A DNA stretch of 64,000 nt from Trichomonas vaginalis G3 (lineage: Eukaryota > Parabasalia > Trichomonadida > Trichomonadidae), in contig NC_067204.1 of the NCBI RefSeq assembly GCF_026262505.1, positions 20,615,300-20,679,299 on the forward strand, given 5' to 3'. A program made the position numbers and the translations under genes. The notes beneath the pieces were generated by a model. It searched no databases. It saw only the letters and a list, made by a program, of their open reading frames with translations, and was not told the DNA's origin. Of this stretch, positions 8,139-17,470 are shown piece after piece. Each line of letters begins with the position of its first letter. The stretch's first letter is position 1.

Positions 8139-11063
8139 TTAACATTCAGCACCATGTGAAATAAGGAATTCAGCTATTTCTTTATTGTTATTTTTTAATG
8201 CAGTATGAAGAACTGAATATCCATCATTGTCTTTTGCATTAACATAAGCACCATGCGAAATAAGGCATTCAACTATTTCTTTATTGTTAAATTTTGCTGC
8301 AGCATGAAGAGATGACCATCCAAAATTGTCTTTTGCATTAACATCAGCACCATGAGAGACAAGAAATCCAACTATTTCTTTACTATTAGTGTTACATGCT
8401 GCAATGTGAAGTACTGACGATCCATTACTGCATCTAACATTAACATCAGCACCATGTGAAATAAGGAACTCAACTATTTCTTGATTGCTATTTTTTAATG
8501 ATGCAATATGAAGTATTGACAATCTATTATCATCTTTAGCATTTACATCTGCACCATGCAAAATAAGGAATTCAACTATTTCTTTATTGCTATTTTTTGT
8601 TGCCGTATGAAGAACTGACCATCCAAAATTGTCTTTTGCATTAACATCAGCACCATGAGAGACAAGAAATCCAACTATTTCTTTACTATTAGTGTTACAT
8701 GCTGCAATGTGAAGTACTGACGATCCATCATCGTCTTTTGCATTAACATCAGCACCATGAGAGACAAGGAATTTAACTATTTCTTTACTATTACTATTAC
8801 ATACTGCAATGTGAAGAACCGATGATCCATCATTACGTTTAGCATTAACATCAGCACCATGAGAGATAAGAAATCCAATTATTTCTTTGCTATTACTATT
8901 ACATACTGCAATGTGAAGAGCTGTGAATCCATTATTGCTTTTAGCATTAACATTAGCACCATGTGAAATAAGGAATTCAGCTATTTCTTTATTGTTATTA
9001 TCTGCTGCAGCATGAAGAGCTGAACATCCATTAATGTCTTTTGCGTTAACATCAGCACCTTGAGAGACAAGGAATTCTACTATTTCTATACTGTTATTAT
9101 TTTTTGCTGCAGCATGAAGAACTGACCATCCATTACTGTCTTTTGCATTAACATCAGCACCATATGAAATAAGGAATTCAGCTATTTCTTTACTATTATT
9201 ACATACTGCAGCATAAAGAACCGACATCTCATTATTGTCTTTTGCATTAACATCAGCACCATGAGAGACAAGGAATTCTGCTATTTCTTTGCTGTTATTA
9301 TCTGCTGCAGCATGAAGAATTGACCATCCACTATTGTTTTTAGCATTAATATCTGCACCTTGAGAAACAAGAAATTCAGCTATTTCTTTACTGTTATTTT
9401 TTGCTAAAGCATGAAGAACCGACAATCCATCTTTGTCGTTAATATTAATATCGGCACCACGAGAGATAAGAAATTTAATTATTTCTTTACTGTTTTTATT
9501 GGTTGCTGCAGCACGAAGAACCGACAATCCATTATTGCTTCTGGCATTAACATCAGCGCCATGTAAAATAAGGAATTCAGTTGTTTCTTTACTGTTATTA
9601 CTTACTGCAGCATGAAGAACCGACAATCCATCTTTGTCTTTAGCATTAATATCGGCACTATGAGAGATAAGGAATTCAGCTATTTCTTTACTATCTTTAT
9701 ATGCTGTAGCATGAAGGACCGACCATTCATCTATGTCTTTGGCATTAACATCAGCACCATAAGAGATGAGGAGTTGGGATATTTCTTTGCTATTAAAATC
9801 TACTGGTGCATGAAGAATTGAATATCTCTTTTCAGCATTAACATTAACATTAGCGCCATGTAAAATAAGAAGTTCTGCTACTTCATAGTTATTCAATTTT
9901 GACGCAACATGAAGAGGAGTCCATCCATTGTTACTTTTTGCATTAATATCAGCACCATTCATAATAAGATATTCTGCAGTTTCTTTACCATAATTTAATC
10001 TTGCTGCATCATGAAGAACTGTAAATCCATTATTATCTTTTATCTTAACATCGGCACAATGTGAAATCAAAATTTCTGCTATTTCCCTGCAATTAAATTT
10101 TGCTGCAACATGAAGTGCAGTTTTTCCGAATTCAGTTTTTGCATTAACAAAAGCACCATGCGAAAGATAATATTCACATAGAGAAGGAATACAAAAACAA
10201 ACTGAATAAATAAAGGATTTATTAATATATTTTGATTGATCCAAATAAACTAAAAATGCCTGAAAATTGTGATATATCGCGCAATTATATAAATCAATTT
10301 CTAACTCGAATTCATTCATCAAAAAGGTAACAAAATCAATGTTATGTGAAATGGTTGCGTATTTCATGCATTCTTTATCTGGCTCCTCATATTTCAAACA
10401 TTCATTAATAATGTCAGGATTTCCACCCAAAAAGGAATAATTGAGGCATTTCCGTGTAGTTGTTGAGTTATATTTTGAAATTAGCAATTTAAAACAATTA
10501 ACAGCTCCATGATAACAACATAGCTCAATCAATGAATTAGGTGAGGATGGATATAAATCACTATTAAGCACTTGCTTCTTGTTAAAACTACCTGTTTCCG
10601 TGAATTTAATGAAAGAAAATTTGTCATCATACATAATAGCTCTGTAAATCGTATTTTCTTCAATAAATTGCATTGAATAATCTTTAGTTTTGTTTGCTTC
10701 GAATTCAAAACTATATCTCACTGATAATAAAATACCATTCTCATCTTGTAAATCTGCCCACAAAACATATGGGATACTTTGAATTTCTCCTCGAGAAAAG
10801 ACTGGATGATATTCTGTATAAATCTTTTTGAAAATCTCCTTATATGATTTTATATATTTGACATTAAAAGTCATTGCAGTAGAAATCATTGTTAGAATTC
10901 GAGCTGGCATTGTGCGTTTGGTATCAATTAGCAAATTTTTGATATCAAGATAAATTTTGTTAATTTCTTCTTCGCCGAAAGTCTTCAGCTTATACAATGT
11001 ATCATATACATAAATAAAGTCATGATACAATTCCATTAACTCTTCATAATTTACTTTTTTCAT
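8139..11063 (-). CDS. DUF3447-ankyrin repeat protein, 974 aa, about 20 ankyrin repeats
   Basis: The N-terminal 175 residues are helical. A DUF3447-type segment follows at about 176-255 (LIELCCYHGAVNCF, SFLGGNPDII, CMKYATISHNIDFVTFL), then about 20 ankyrin repeats from about residue 300 to the end, each with the G-x-(S/T)-x-LH-x-A and SHGADVNAK landmarks. This domain pair is a trichomonad-expanded family of presumed cytoplasmic scaffold proteins; ligands are unknown. There is no signal peptide or membrane span. Repeats differ little at DNA level: a 303-bp block (three repeats) is duplicated, with about 100 bases identical near 8318 and 8621. Repeat length alternates between 33 and 34 residues because of an extra Asn (NSNSKE). 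The first ATG at 11063 starts MKKVNYEELMELYHDF, matching its paralogs. The run is uninterrupted, unlike the four neighbouring family members. Confidence 0.92.
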   Translation of the reverse strand: MKKVNYEELMELYHDFIYVYDTLYKLKTFGEEEINKIYLDIKNLLIDTKRTMPARILTMISTAMTFNVKYIKSYKEIFKKIYTEYHPVFSRGEIQSIPYVLWADLQDENGILLSVRYSFEFEANKTKDYSMQFIEENTIYRAIMYDDKFSFIKFTETGSFNKKQVLNSDLYPSSPNSLIELCCYHGAVNCFKLLISKYNSTTTRKCLNYSFLGGNPDIINECLKYEEPDKECMKYATISHNIDFVTFLMNEFELEIDLYNCAIYHNFQAFLVYLDQSKYINKSFIYSVCFCIPSLCEYYLSHGAFVNAKTEFGKTALHVAAKFNCREIAEILISHCADVKIKDNNGFTVLHDAARLNYGKETAEYLIMNGADINAKSNNGWTPLHVASKLNNYEVAELLILHGANVNVNAEKRYSILHAPVDFNSKEISQLLISYGADVNAKDIDEWSVLHATAYKDSKEIAEFLISHSADINAKDKDGLSVLHAAVSNNSKETTEFLILHGADVNARSNNGLSVLRAAATNKNSKEIIKFLISRGADININDKDGLSVLHALAKNNSKEIAEFLVSQGADINAKNNSGWSILHAAADNNSKEIAEFLVSHGADVNAKDNNEMSVLYAAVCNNSKEIAEFLISYGADVNAKDSNGWSVLHAAAKNNNSIEIVEFLVSQGADVNAKDINGCSALHAAADNNNKEIAEFLISHGANVNAKSNNGFTALHIAVCNSNSKEIIGFLISHGADVNAKRNDGSSVLHIAVCNSNSKEIVKFLVSHGADVNAKDDDGSSVLHIAACNTNSKEIVGFLVSHGADVNAKDNFGWSVLHTATKNSNKEIVEFLILHGADVNAKDDNRLSILHIASLKNSNQEIVEFLISHGADVNVRCSNGSSVLHIAACNTNSKEIVGFLVSHGADVNAKDNFGWSSLHAAAKFNNKEIVECLISHGAYVNAKDNDGYSVLHTALKNNNKEIAEFLISHGAEC

Positions 11064-11080
11064 GAAGATTAAAAAAAAAA

Positions 11081-11093
11081 TATAAAAAAGTGA
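11081..11093 (-). promoter_or_regulatory. Inr-like TCACTTTTTTATA before the 974-aa ankyrin gene
   Basis: The minus strand reads TTCACTTTTTTATA about 18-30 bases before the ATG. It fits TCA(C/T)(T/A) and shares the TCACTTTT core with the elements at TAF5 and the beta-barrel genes. Confidence 0.45.
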
Positions 11094-11984
11094 ATTTCTG
11101 AAGTTTACACTATCTTCTTTTATTATGTATAAGTTCTATAGATATTCAGCTTTACCGCATGAATATTAAAATCATTTTCATGAATGTATTTTGTTATTAA
11201 GATTGCAAGATTTATAATGACTTAGATTCCATAAATACAATTTTGATTTAACTGATTTCGAACCTAACCATACTAAAATGAATCAGATATGCATTGATGC
11301 TAACTATCCGTTACATCTTAAATTAAGAAGATAAATATTGCATATAATTTGGCAAAATCTAAATTAGAATTTGACTTTGCTAAAATATATGCGAACAATA
11401 TTTATAGATATATGCATGATAAGATATCACACATAGTATTTTTATAAAGGTACAGTCACTCTTTAATCTTAAAATAAAAAAATATCTAGGATATTTATAT
11501 GCGTCGAATCTGCCTATGTATTTTAAAAAAGCCTTCAATGGGTCATTGAAACAGAACATAACCATCTATACTTTCTCAATTTGTTTTTTCACGTCTCAAT
11601 ACAAGCTTTCTTTTTGCATAACAGCAAAACGAAATTTCAAATCAGTTAAGCTTGGATTCTGGGAATGTAAACGCCCAGAATGCCAAAATGAGCAGAGCGT
11701 CGATGCCGAAATCACATTTAATATGATAGTATTTTTTATGTTTTTACTAAAAATTAAACTGATATAACACACTGTTGCATGATAATCTTGTCCTCCCTTT
11801 CATTGTTATTGAAAGAACTTTGGAGGAATATATATTCATATTTAACATGGAACTTTGCAAAAAGTCCATTAACATCTTAATATTTGTGACTATATGCAGT
11901 ATCCAAATAAAATATTATCGTGTATTCAGAAGTTTATACTTTTTTACAAGTAATAAAATAAGAGAACCATTATATAAAGAAATA
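11094..11984. other. Intergenic between two ankyrin genes; one hairpin
   Basis: About 0.9 kb without a convincing gene. An 83-codon frame at 11516-11767 has low-complexity composition and no family match by eye, so I do not call it. The only structure I see is the inverted repeat at 11652-11685. Confidence 0.4.
11652..11685. repeat. Short inverted repeat (hairpin)
   Basis: ATTCTGGG at 11656-11663 pairs perfectly with CCCAGAAT at 11674-11681 over a 10-base loop. Pairing extends outward to TTGG/CCAA with one bulge. It stands out in AT-rich DNA. It could be a relic of a small transposon or a structured RNA; no other copy is seen in the window. Confidence 0.5.
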
Positions 11985-13742
11985 TTACATTTGAGCACCA
12001 TATGAACGAAGAATCTTGGCCATTTCTTCTAAATAATGAGCATTTGCAATATCAAGAGCAGTTCTTCCATTATTATCTTTTTCGTCAATATTTGCACCAT
12101 GTGAAACAAAAAAATCGACCATTTCTTTACTATTTTTTCCTGCTGCTTTATAAAGAGCGGTTTCTCCTTCATCATCTTTTTCATCAATATTTGCACCATG
12201 TAAAATAAGGATTTCTGCTACTTCTTTACTATAAGTCCATGCAGTAATATGGAGAGCGGTTCCTCCTTTAAAATTTTTTTCATCAACATTTGCACCATGT
12301 GAAACAAGAAGTTCTGCTACTTCTTTACTATTATAATATGCTGTATTATGAAGAGCGGTTTCTCCATGTTTTTCTTTTTCATCAATATTTGCACCATGTA
12401 AAATAAGGAATTCTGCTGCTTCTTTACTATTTTTTATTGCTGCTTTATGAAGAGCGGTTTCTCTATCTTTATCTTTTTCATCAATATTTGCACCATGTGA
12501 AACAAGAAGATCGATTATTTCTTTACTATTTATTTTTGCTGCTTTATGAAGAGCGGTTTGCCCATTATTATCTTTTGCATTGATATTTGCACCATGTGAA
12601 ACAAGAAATTCTGCTGCTTCTCTACTATTTTTTTGCTGCTTTATGAAGAGCGGTTTCTCTATCTTTATCTTTTTCATCAATATTTGCACCATGTGAAACA
12701 AGAAGATCGATTATTACTTTACTATTTTTTTTGCTGCTTTATGAAGAGCGGTTTGCCCATTAATATCTTTTGCATTGATGTTTGCACCATGTGAAAGGAA
12801 ATATTCGCAAAGAGATGGAATATTGAACCTCGTCGAATAAATAAGGCATCCATTAACATCATTAGTTTGATCGAAATAAACTAAAAATGATTCAAGATTA
12901 TTATTCCGTGCACAAGTATATCTATTGATCTCCAAATTGTACTCATTCATTAAGAATGTAACAAAATCAATGTTGTGTGAAATAGTTGCATATTTCATGC
13001 ATTTCCAATCTGGTTTTTTATATTTCAAACATTCACTCATGATATCTGGATTTCCTCCTAAAAATGAATATTGAAGACAAGTTTTAGTTATTTTTGAGTT
13101 AAATTTTGTTCTTAAGAACTTGAAACAATCAACTGCTCCATAATAACAGCATAATTCAAGTAATGAAAAACTACTACAAAAATCTGGATATAAATTGCTT
13201 GTAAGCTTTTGTTTTTGATCAAAACCAACCATTTCAGTTAAGCAGATAAAACTTTCTTTGTCATTATACATAATTGCTGGGTAGATTGCATTTTCTGTAT
13301 CAAAAATGAGATCTTTTGATTCAATTTTTTCGAAATCATTAGCGTAGTCTAAATCAATGGAATATTCTTTGTAAGTTAGGATGCCATCTTCAATTGAAAT
13401 TTTAGAATCCTCTGTTACTTGATAATCATCAGTTATGAATTCGGCAAGAATCAAATATGACGTTATATAGCGGTTATTATACGGAATGATGTCTAAAATA
13501 TTTTTGATCATCCTTTGCGGAGGATATTTCTTTGAATCAATCAACTCTGTTTTGATCATTTTGTAAATCGAGTATAATTCTTCTATGTTTTCCGTTTTCA
13601 GCTGATACAACGTATTAAATGTATCGATGTAGTATTTATACTTACTTCGCAGTTCATTGAATTCGTTTGGATGAGTGTCTTGTTCAGACATCAGAAAATT
13701 GTAAAATAGAAATATTATAATATGCATAGAAAAGATCTTCAT
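11985..13742 (-). pseudogene. DUF3447-ankyrin gene with two frame changes in A-runs
   Basis: The first part (13742 down to 12714, 342 codons) has the family's N-terminal region, the DUF3447 segment (LLELCCYYGAVDCFKFL, SFLGGNPDIM, CMKYATISHNIDFVTFL) and the first ankyrin repeat. It stops in HKAAKKIVK where an A-run near 12725 is one base off. A single repeat follows in another frame, and a second A-run near 12630 restores a long frame that runs through six more repeats to the stop at 11985. The two changes flank a recently duplicated two-repeat block (about 198 bp; GCGGTTTCTCTATC recurs at 12454 and 12650). The whole would have eight repeats ending RSYGAQM. Paralogs suggest a start at the Met at 13691 (MSEQDTHPNEF) rather than 13742. 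Either the gene is young and broken or the A-run lengths are sequencing errors. Confidence 0.7.
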
Positions 13743-14039
13743 AGATTGTTAGGAGAAAAAGACTATATTATACATGAGAAACACAAGGATCAAAAAGATT
13801 TCGGATTTAAATTTAGGAATTCTGATAATGCTTATAGATCTATAAAAGGACACAATGACAATAATTAAGTTAATGACAAAAAGATACTCATCAATAAACT
13901 TAGTATGAAATTTGTTTATCGTTTTTTATATCTATAGAATCATACACCATCGTAGACGTTAACAGTAAAGCACTAAATAAAAATTATTAATAATTTAAAT
14001 TATTTTTTAAAAATATCACTTTATAAATATAAAAAAATA

Positions 14040-15884
14040 TCAATTATAGCCATCTGGCAAGAAGAAAGCGCGTAATTTCAGCTTTTCTCTTGATATTGTC
14101 TTATCCTGAGCTAAAATATCATTTTCAATTCTATGAATAATTTCATCAATCTTTTCCATGATATTTCTGATGATCACAATAGCTTTATCAATAATTCCAA
14201 ACAAACTTATTGCCTGATACAAGTCTTTTGCAGAGTGGGAGTTAACTAATGATTCAATTGTTCTCCTAACCAAGTCTCCAGAGAAAATATCATCGCCCAA
14301 CTCGGATTTCACGGCATTTTCGAAGTCATCACCATGAGTACTAAGTGCAAACTCGAAGACCAAATTAATATTCTTTTCATATGAGGCCAAAGTTGGAATA
14401 TACTCCTTGATAAGGTCAAGGGTCTTTCTTGGGGCTTCGTTTGTCTGTAAGGACCTCTGTCCTTTGTAATCTGACAGCAATGTACTTAGATTTTTAACAA
14501 CACGGCTGAGACTCGAGGACAAACCGCCGGATTTATCGTTGGCCAACCTAAAGAAATCCAGCAATCTCCAGGACAATTCCATTCTCTTGTCCTTGTGAAG
14601 CTGGCAAACGTTGTCGTATGCATCAATAAGTCCTTCTATGTCGTTTAATTTGATTGCAAGGGAAACATATTCTTCGATATAAGCTGAATCTGTCTTGTAA
14701 ATTTGTAAGCCAGCGTGTAAAATGTTTTTAGCAGATTCTCTGTCAAGATTTACAGCGTTTTCGATCTCAGCGACTGCGATGAGGAGATGATATGTGAAAT
14801 TACCCTTTTCAAAGGCCATGACGAACTCTCTGCGCATTGCATCTGGTCCTTCTGTTCTTTGGAGGAACTTGAGAAGCTGAATTTGAGATAATGTTGCATC
14901 TGATATGTTAAGTGAATTTTTAATGATGTTTCTGTAGACTGGAAGTGCTTCTGATACTCTCTTGCGGCTTTCTAGAAGCTCTGCATATGCAAATGATAAC
15001 ATTAAGTTATGAGGTAAAATACTTACGGCTTCTGCATATGTTCTGATGGCTGCAGCATCGTTAGAGTAGCTTAGATAGTGTTGCGCGAACTCGTGCCATA
15101 TAATCCATTGGTATCTGAGTGGCCCGAGAGCTTTTCTATACGCATATTCAACAAATGCGTGTAATTGATCTGGTTTTACGTGTACTTCGTTTTGGGACTC
15201 TTTGAGAATAAAGAATCTCCAGTAGAAAAGGACAGAAAGAAGTCCTGGTCCGGTTTCGAAGAAATCTGTTGTTTTTAGACGCTGAGTAATGATATTCTTT
15301 TCTGCGTATGCTTGTTTTGTTGTCTTAAAATGTCCATCCCACTCTTTAAAAAGGCTTGGAGCTACTTGTTGAGCACGTTCATTTTCAAAATCATGATATT
15401 CTTTATTTAAAATAGGTAATCCGTCCATAGGTACAACAAATGCACGATGATAAACTTTACGGCACTTATCGAGATCTCCTTCGATTTGACTTCTGTGAGA
15501 ATTCAAAAATGCGATATATTCTGAATAAATTGGGCACGCTTTAATATCCAATCCGACCTTGTCTAATGCATAATCGTACGCAGCCATTATGTCTTCTAGT
15601 GAAAGATTTGGTTTGCTCCTAATATATTGTAAATAAAAGGTAAAAAGATCAACACTCGGGACATTTGGTAAACATCTGTAAAATAGCTTTTCGACTCTAT
15701 CAAAATTATCTGTTGAAATTTGAACTTCTTCACTAATATATTTAATCCAAATATTAAATGCTCCAGGAAATGCTTCAAGAAACGTATCATATAATTTTCT
15801 GTTTTCATCGGTGATAGGTCCAGGCAATGGTCTTTGAATTTGCTCATAAACTTCTTTAAGATATGAAAATCGCTCTGGATCCAT
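14040..15884 (-). CDS. CSTF3: Cleavage stimulation factor 77-kDa subunit (CstF-77/Rna14), HAT-repeat protein
   Basis: The 614-aa product is built of half-a-TPR (HAT) repeats. Residues about 45-130 contain FNIWIKYISEEVQ, NFDRVEKLFYRCLPNVPSVDLFTFYLQYI and MAAYDYALDKVGLDI, closely matching human CstF-77 (YDKVEKLFQRCL...IDLWKCYLSYV...AYDFALDKIGM). Later repeats include LMLSFAYAELLESRKR (human MLLYFAYADYEESRMK). CstF-77 dimerises and bridges CstF-64, CstF-50 and CPSF in pre-mRNA 3'-end processing. It is shorter than human (717) or yeast Rna14 (677); the C-terminal monkeytail region is short or diverged. The start is the only ATG near the conserved N-terminus. It is divergent from the beta-barrel gene at 15971, with 86 bp between starts. 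It is functionally apt in a window where many stops carry TAAA signals. Confidence 0.88.
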   Translation of the reverse strand: MDPERFSYLKEVYEQIQRPLPGPITDENRKLYDTFLEAFPGAFNIWIKYISEEVQISTDNFDRVEKLFYRCLPNVPSVDLFTFYLQYIRSKPNLSLEDIMAAYDYALDKVGLDIKACPIYSEYIAFLNSHRSQIEGDLDKCRKVYHRAFVVPMDGLPILNKEYHDFENERAQQVAPSLFKEWDGHFKTTKQAYAEKNIITQRLKTTDFFETGPGLLSVLFYWRFFILKESQNEVHVKPDQLHAFVEYAYRKALGPLRYQWIIWHEFAQHYLSYSNDAAAIRTYAEAVSILPHNLMLSFAYAELLESRKRVSEALPVYRNIIKNSLNISDATLSQIQLLKFLQRTEGPDAMRREFVMAFEKGNFTYHLLIAVAEIENAVNLDRESAKNILHAGLQIYKTDSAYIEEYVSLAIKLNDIEGLIDAYDNVCQLHKDKRMELSWRLLDFFRLANDKSGGLSSSLSRVVKNLSTLLSDYKGQRSLQTNEAPRKTLDLIKEYIPTLASYEKNINLVFEFALSTHGDDFENAVKSELGDDIFSGDLVRRTIESLVNSHSAKDLYQAISLFGIIDKAIVIIRNIMEKIDEIIHRIENDILAQDKTISREKLKLRAFFLPDGYN

Positions 15885-15970
15885 TTTTGATGAGGGAGAA
15901 TTTAGGATTTAATTAGGTGCAATCCCCTAAAATATCTAAAAAGTGACAATATTTTTGGAATTTCAAAAAA
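15885..15970. promoter_or_regulatory. Compact 86-bp divergent promoter
   Basis: Separates the ATGs of CstF-77 (minus) and a beta-barrel gene (plus). The minus strand carries TTGTCACTTTTTAG (15936-15949), the same Inr-like element found at TAF5 and the first beta-barrel, about 52 bases before the CstF-77 ATG. Both starts are directly preceded by TCAAAA (CATCAAAAATG and TTTCAAAAAAATG). Confidence 0.6.
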
Positions 15971-16783
15971 ATGTACACGAAACTTGTTCGTGAATCAGAT
16001 TCGATCAACTTTGAGACACCTGCTAAGTTCACACTTACAGCAAAATACGATCATTTATATACATATGGTGAATTTCTTAAATTTACGCCGACAGATGTCC
16101 AAACAACATTTGGCGGCTGCTATAAGAGTTCTGTAGGTAAATTTGAATTTGCTAGGCTTCAACAAGATAACTTTAATGTCCGCATCAAACCAAAATTAAA
16201 TTATATTGTTGGTCCTGTTAAGCTTCGTGTTGGATTTAAGAACAAAGCACACTTAAAATACGAATACAAGTTCAAACAGCCATACGTACCAACAATTAAA
16301 ACCGATACAAAAGTTGTTTTGAAGGATTTATTCGAAGAAGCTCCAAAATTTGAAATTTACACAGAAAACGTCTTCACTTATAAGATTTCAAGCTTAATGG
16401 CTTACTATTCCAGAAAAGGAAACTTAAACAACACAGAAATATCAGCCCATCTCAATCTTCCTCAATTTTCTGCTGCAGTTTTCACAAACTTCAATCAGAA
16501 GAGCTACGGAGTCATTGGAACATCAGAGATCAATAAATATCCAGTTGCTTTCCAATTGAAAAATACTCCTCAAGGATTTGACTTCAGAGTTGGCGGAAAG
16601 ATCAAAGGAGTCCAGAATAGTCTTTCCCTTTACATACAGAACATTACAACTCTTTGTGCAAAGATTGAACTTCATTTCTCGAAACCATTGACATTTACAG
16701 GCTGGATGAAGACTCTTGTGACTAACACAGAGAATGCTACATATGGTTTCAATATCAACCTTGACTATGATAAATTAAAATAA
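15971..16783 (+). CDS. Organellar beta-barrel outer-membrane protein (Tom40/VDAC-like) with C-terminal beta-signal
   Basis: The 270-aa product has no helices long enough to span a membrane. It consists of amphipathic strands (KFTLTAKYDHLYTYGEFLKF, YSARYS-like alternations) in a porin-3-like pattern. The last strand contains TYGFNINL (residues 257-264), a perfect match to the mitochondrial beta-signal (polar-x-Gly-x-x-hydrophobic-x-hydrophobic) read by Sam50. This points to insertion in the hydrogenosomal outer membrane. Candidates are Tom40 (the protein-import channel), VDAC or a trichomonad-specific barrel; sequence by eye does not decide. Length is slightly under VDAC (about 283). The stop has the TAAA context. 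It shares a short divergent promoter region with CstF-77. Confidence 0.66.
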   Translation: MYTKLVRESDSINFETPAKFTLTAKYDHLYTYGEFLKFTPTDVQTTFGGCYKSSVGKFEFARLQQDNFNVRIKPKLNYIVGPVKLRVGFKNKAHLKYEYKFKQPYVPTIKTDTKVVLKDLFEEAPKFEIYTENVFTYKISSLMAYYSRKGNLNNTEISAHLNLPQFSAAVFTNFNQKSYGVIGTSEINKYPVAFQLKNTPQGFDFRVGGKIKGVQNSLSLYIQNITTLCAKIELHFSKPLTFTGWMKTLVTNTENATYGFNINLDYDKLK

Positions 16784-17470
16784 AATATTTTGAAATTTGT
16801 CCTTAATTTATCGAATAAAATGTTAATTTTATATAAATTACGATTGCTTATTTGCCTGTATTCATTCTATCTCAATTTATGCATTGATTATTTTTGTATT
16901 TTTTTTTCTCCACTAATAATTCCGTCAAAAAAAGCCGCTATTTTGAAAGGTTTACAAAAAATTTGAGACACCTGCCCTCTCAAATCAATTTTCTATGGTT
17001 GTAATTATGATTCCATTTATTTTTTTATTGGCTTGAACGGATCATGTAAAATAGTCATTCTCAACTAGTCTGATTATTTCATAATGTTAAATATGATATT
17101 CCTGCATGACATTATATAAAATCCTTCACTATGATAGGCATCATTTCCTTAGCATAAGTATTGGATACAACAAGAGCTAATACAATACTGTCTCCCATAA
17201 TAAGATGATAAATATAATAAAATTTTAAGAAATATGATTTGATCAAAAATTATGATTCCACTGCTGAATGCTCATATCATCTGACAGTTGGAAATTCATC
17301 TTACGATATGCAAAAGCTCCATATTCATTAATTATTACAAATTATTCTTTATTTATCCACAAAAATCAAACCAAAATCTCTTCTAAGCAACACATTGTTT
17401 TTGCAATCATTAGATGGCCAGAATAAATGATTGTTCCTGATAATTCTATATGATTGTCACTTTTTAAACA
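16784..17470. other. Intergenic, TAF5 upstream region
   Basis: About 0.7 kb, AT-rich. No gene, tRNA or repeat seen apart from the Inr-like element at the TAF5 start. Confidence 0.4.
17454..17470 (+). promoter_or_regulatory. Inr-like element at the TAF5 start
   Basis: TTGTCACTTTTTAAACA lies directly before the ATG. TCACT fits the trichomonad initiator consensus and the spacing is short, as expected. It supports the start at 17471. Confidence 0.62.

Noticed and set aside
9433-9821. Plus-strand frames within the 974-aa ankyrin gene
   Set aside because: Periodic antisense shadows of the ankyrin repeats.
11516-11767. 83-codon plus-strand gene between ankyrin genes
   Set aside because: No family likeness, no promoter element, AT-driven composition, and it overlaps a hairpin.
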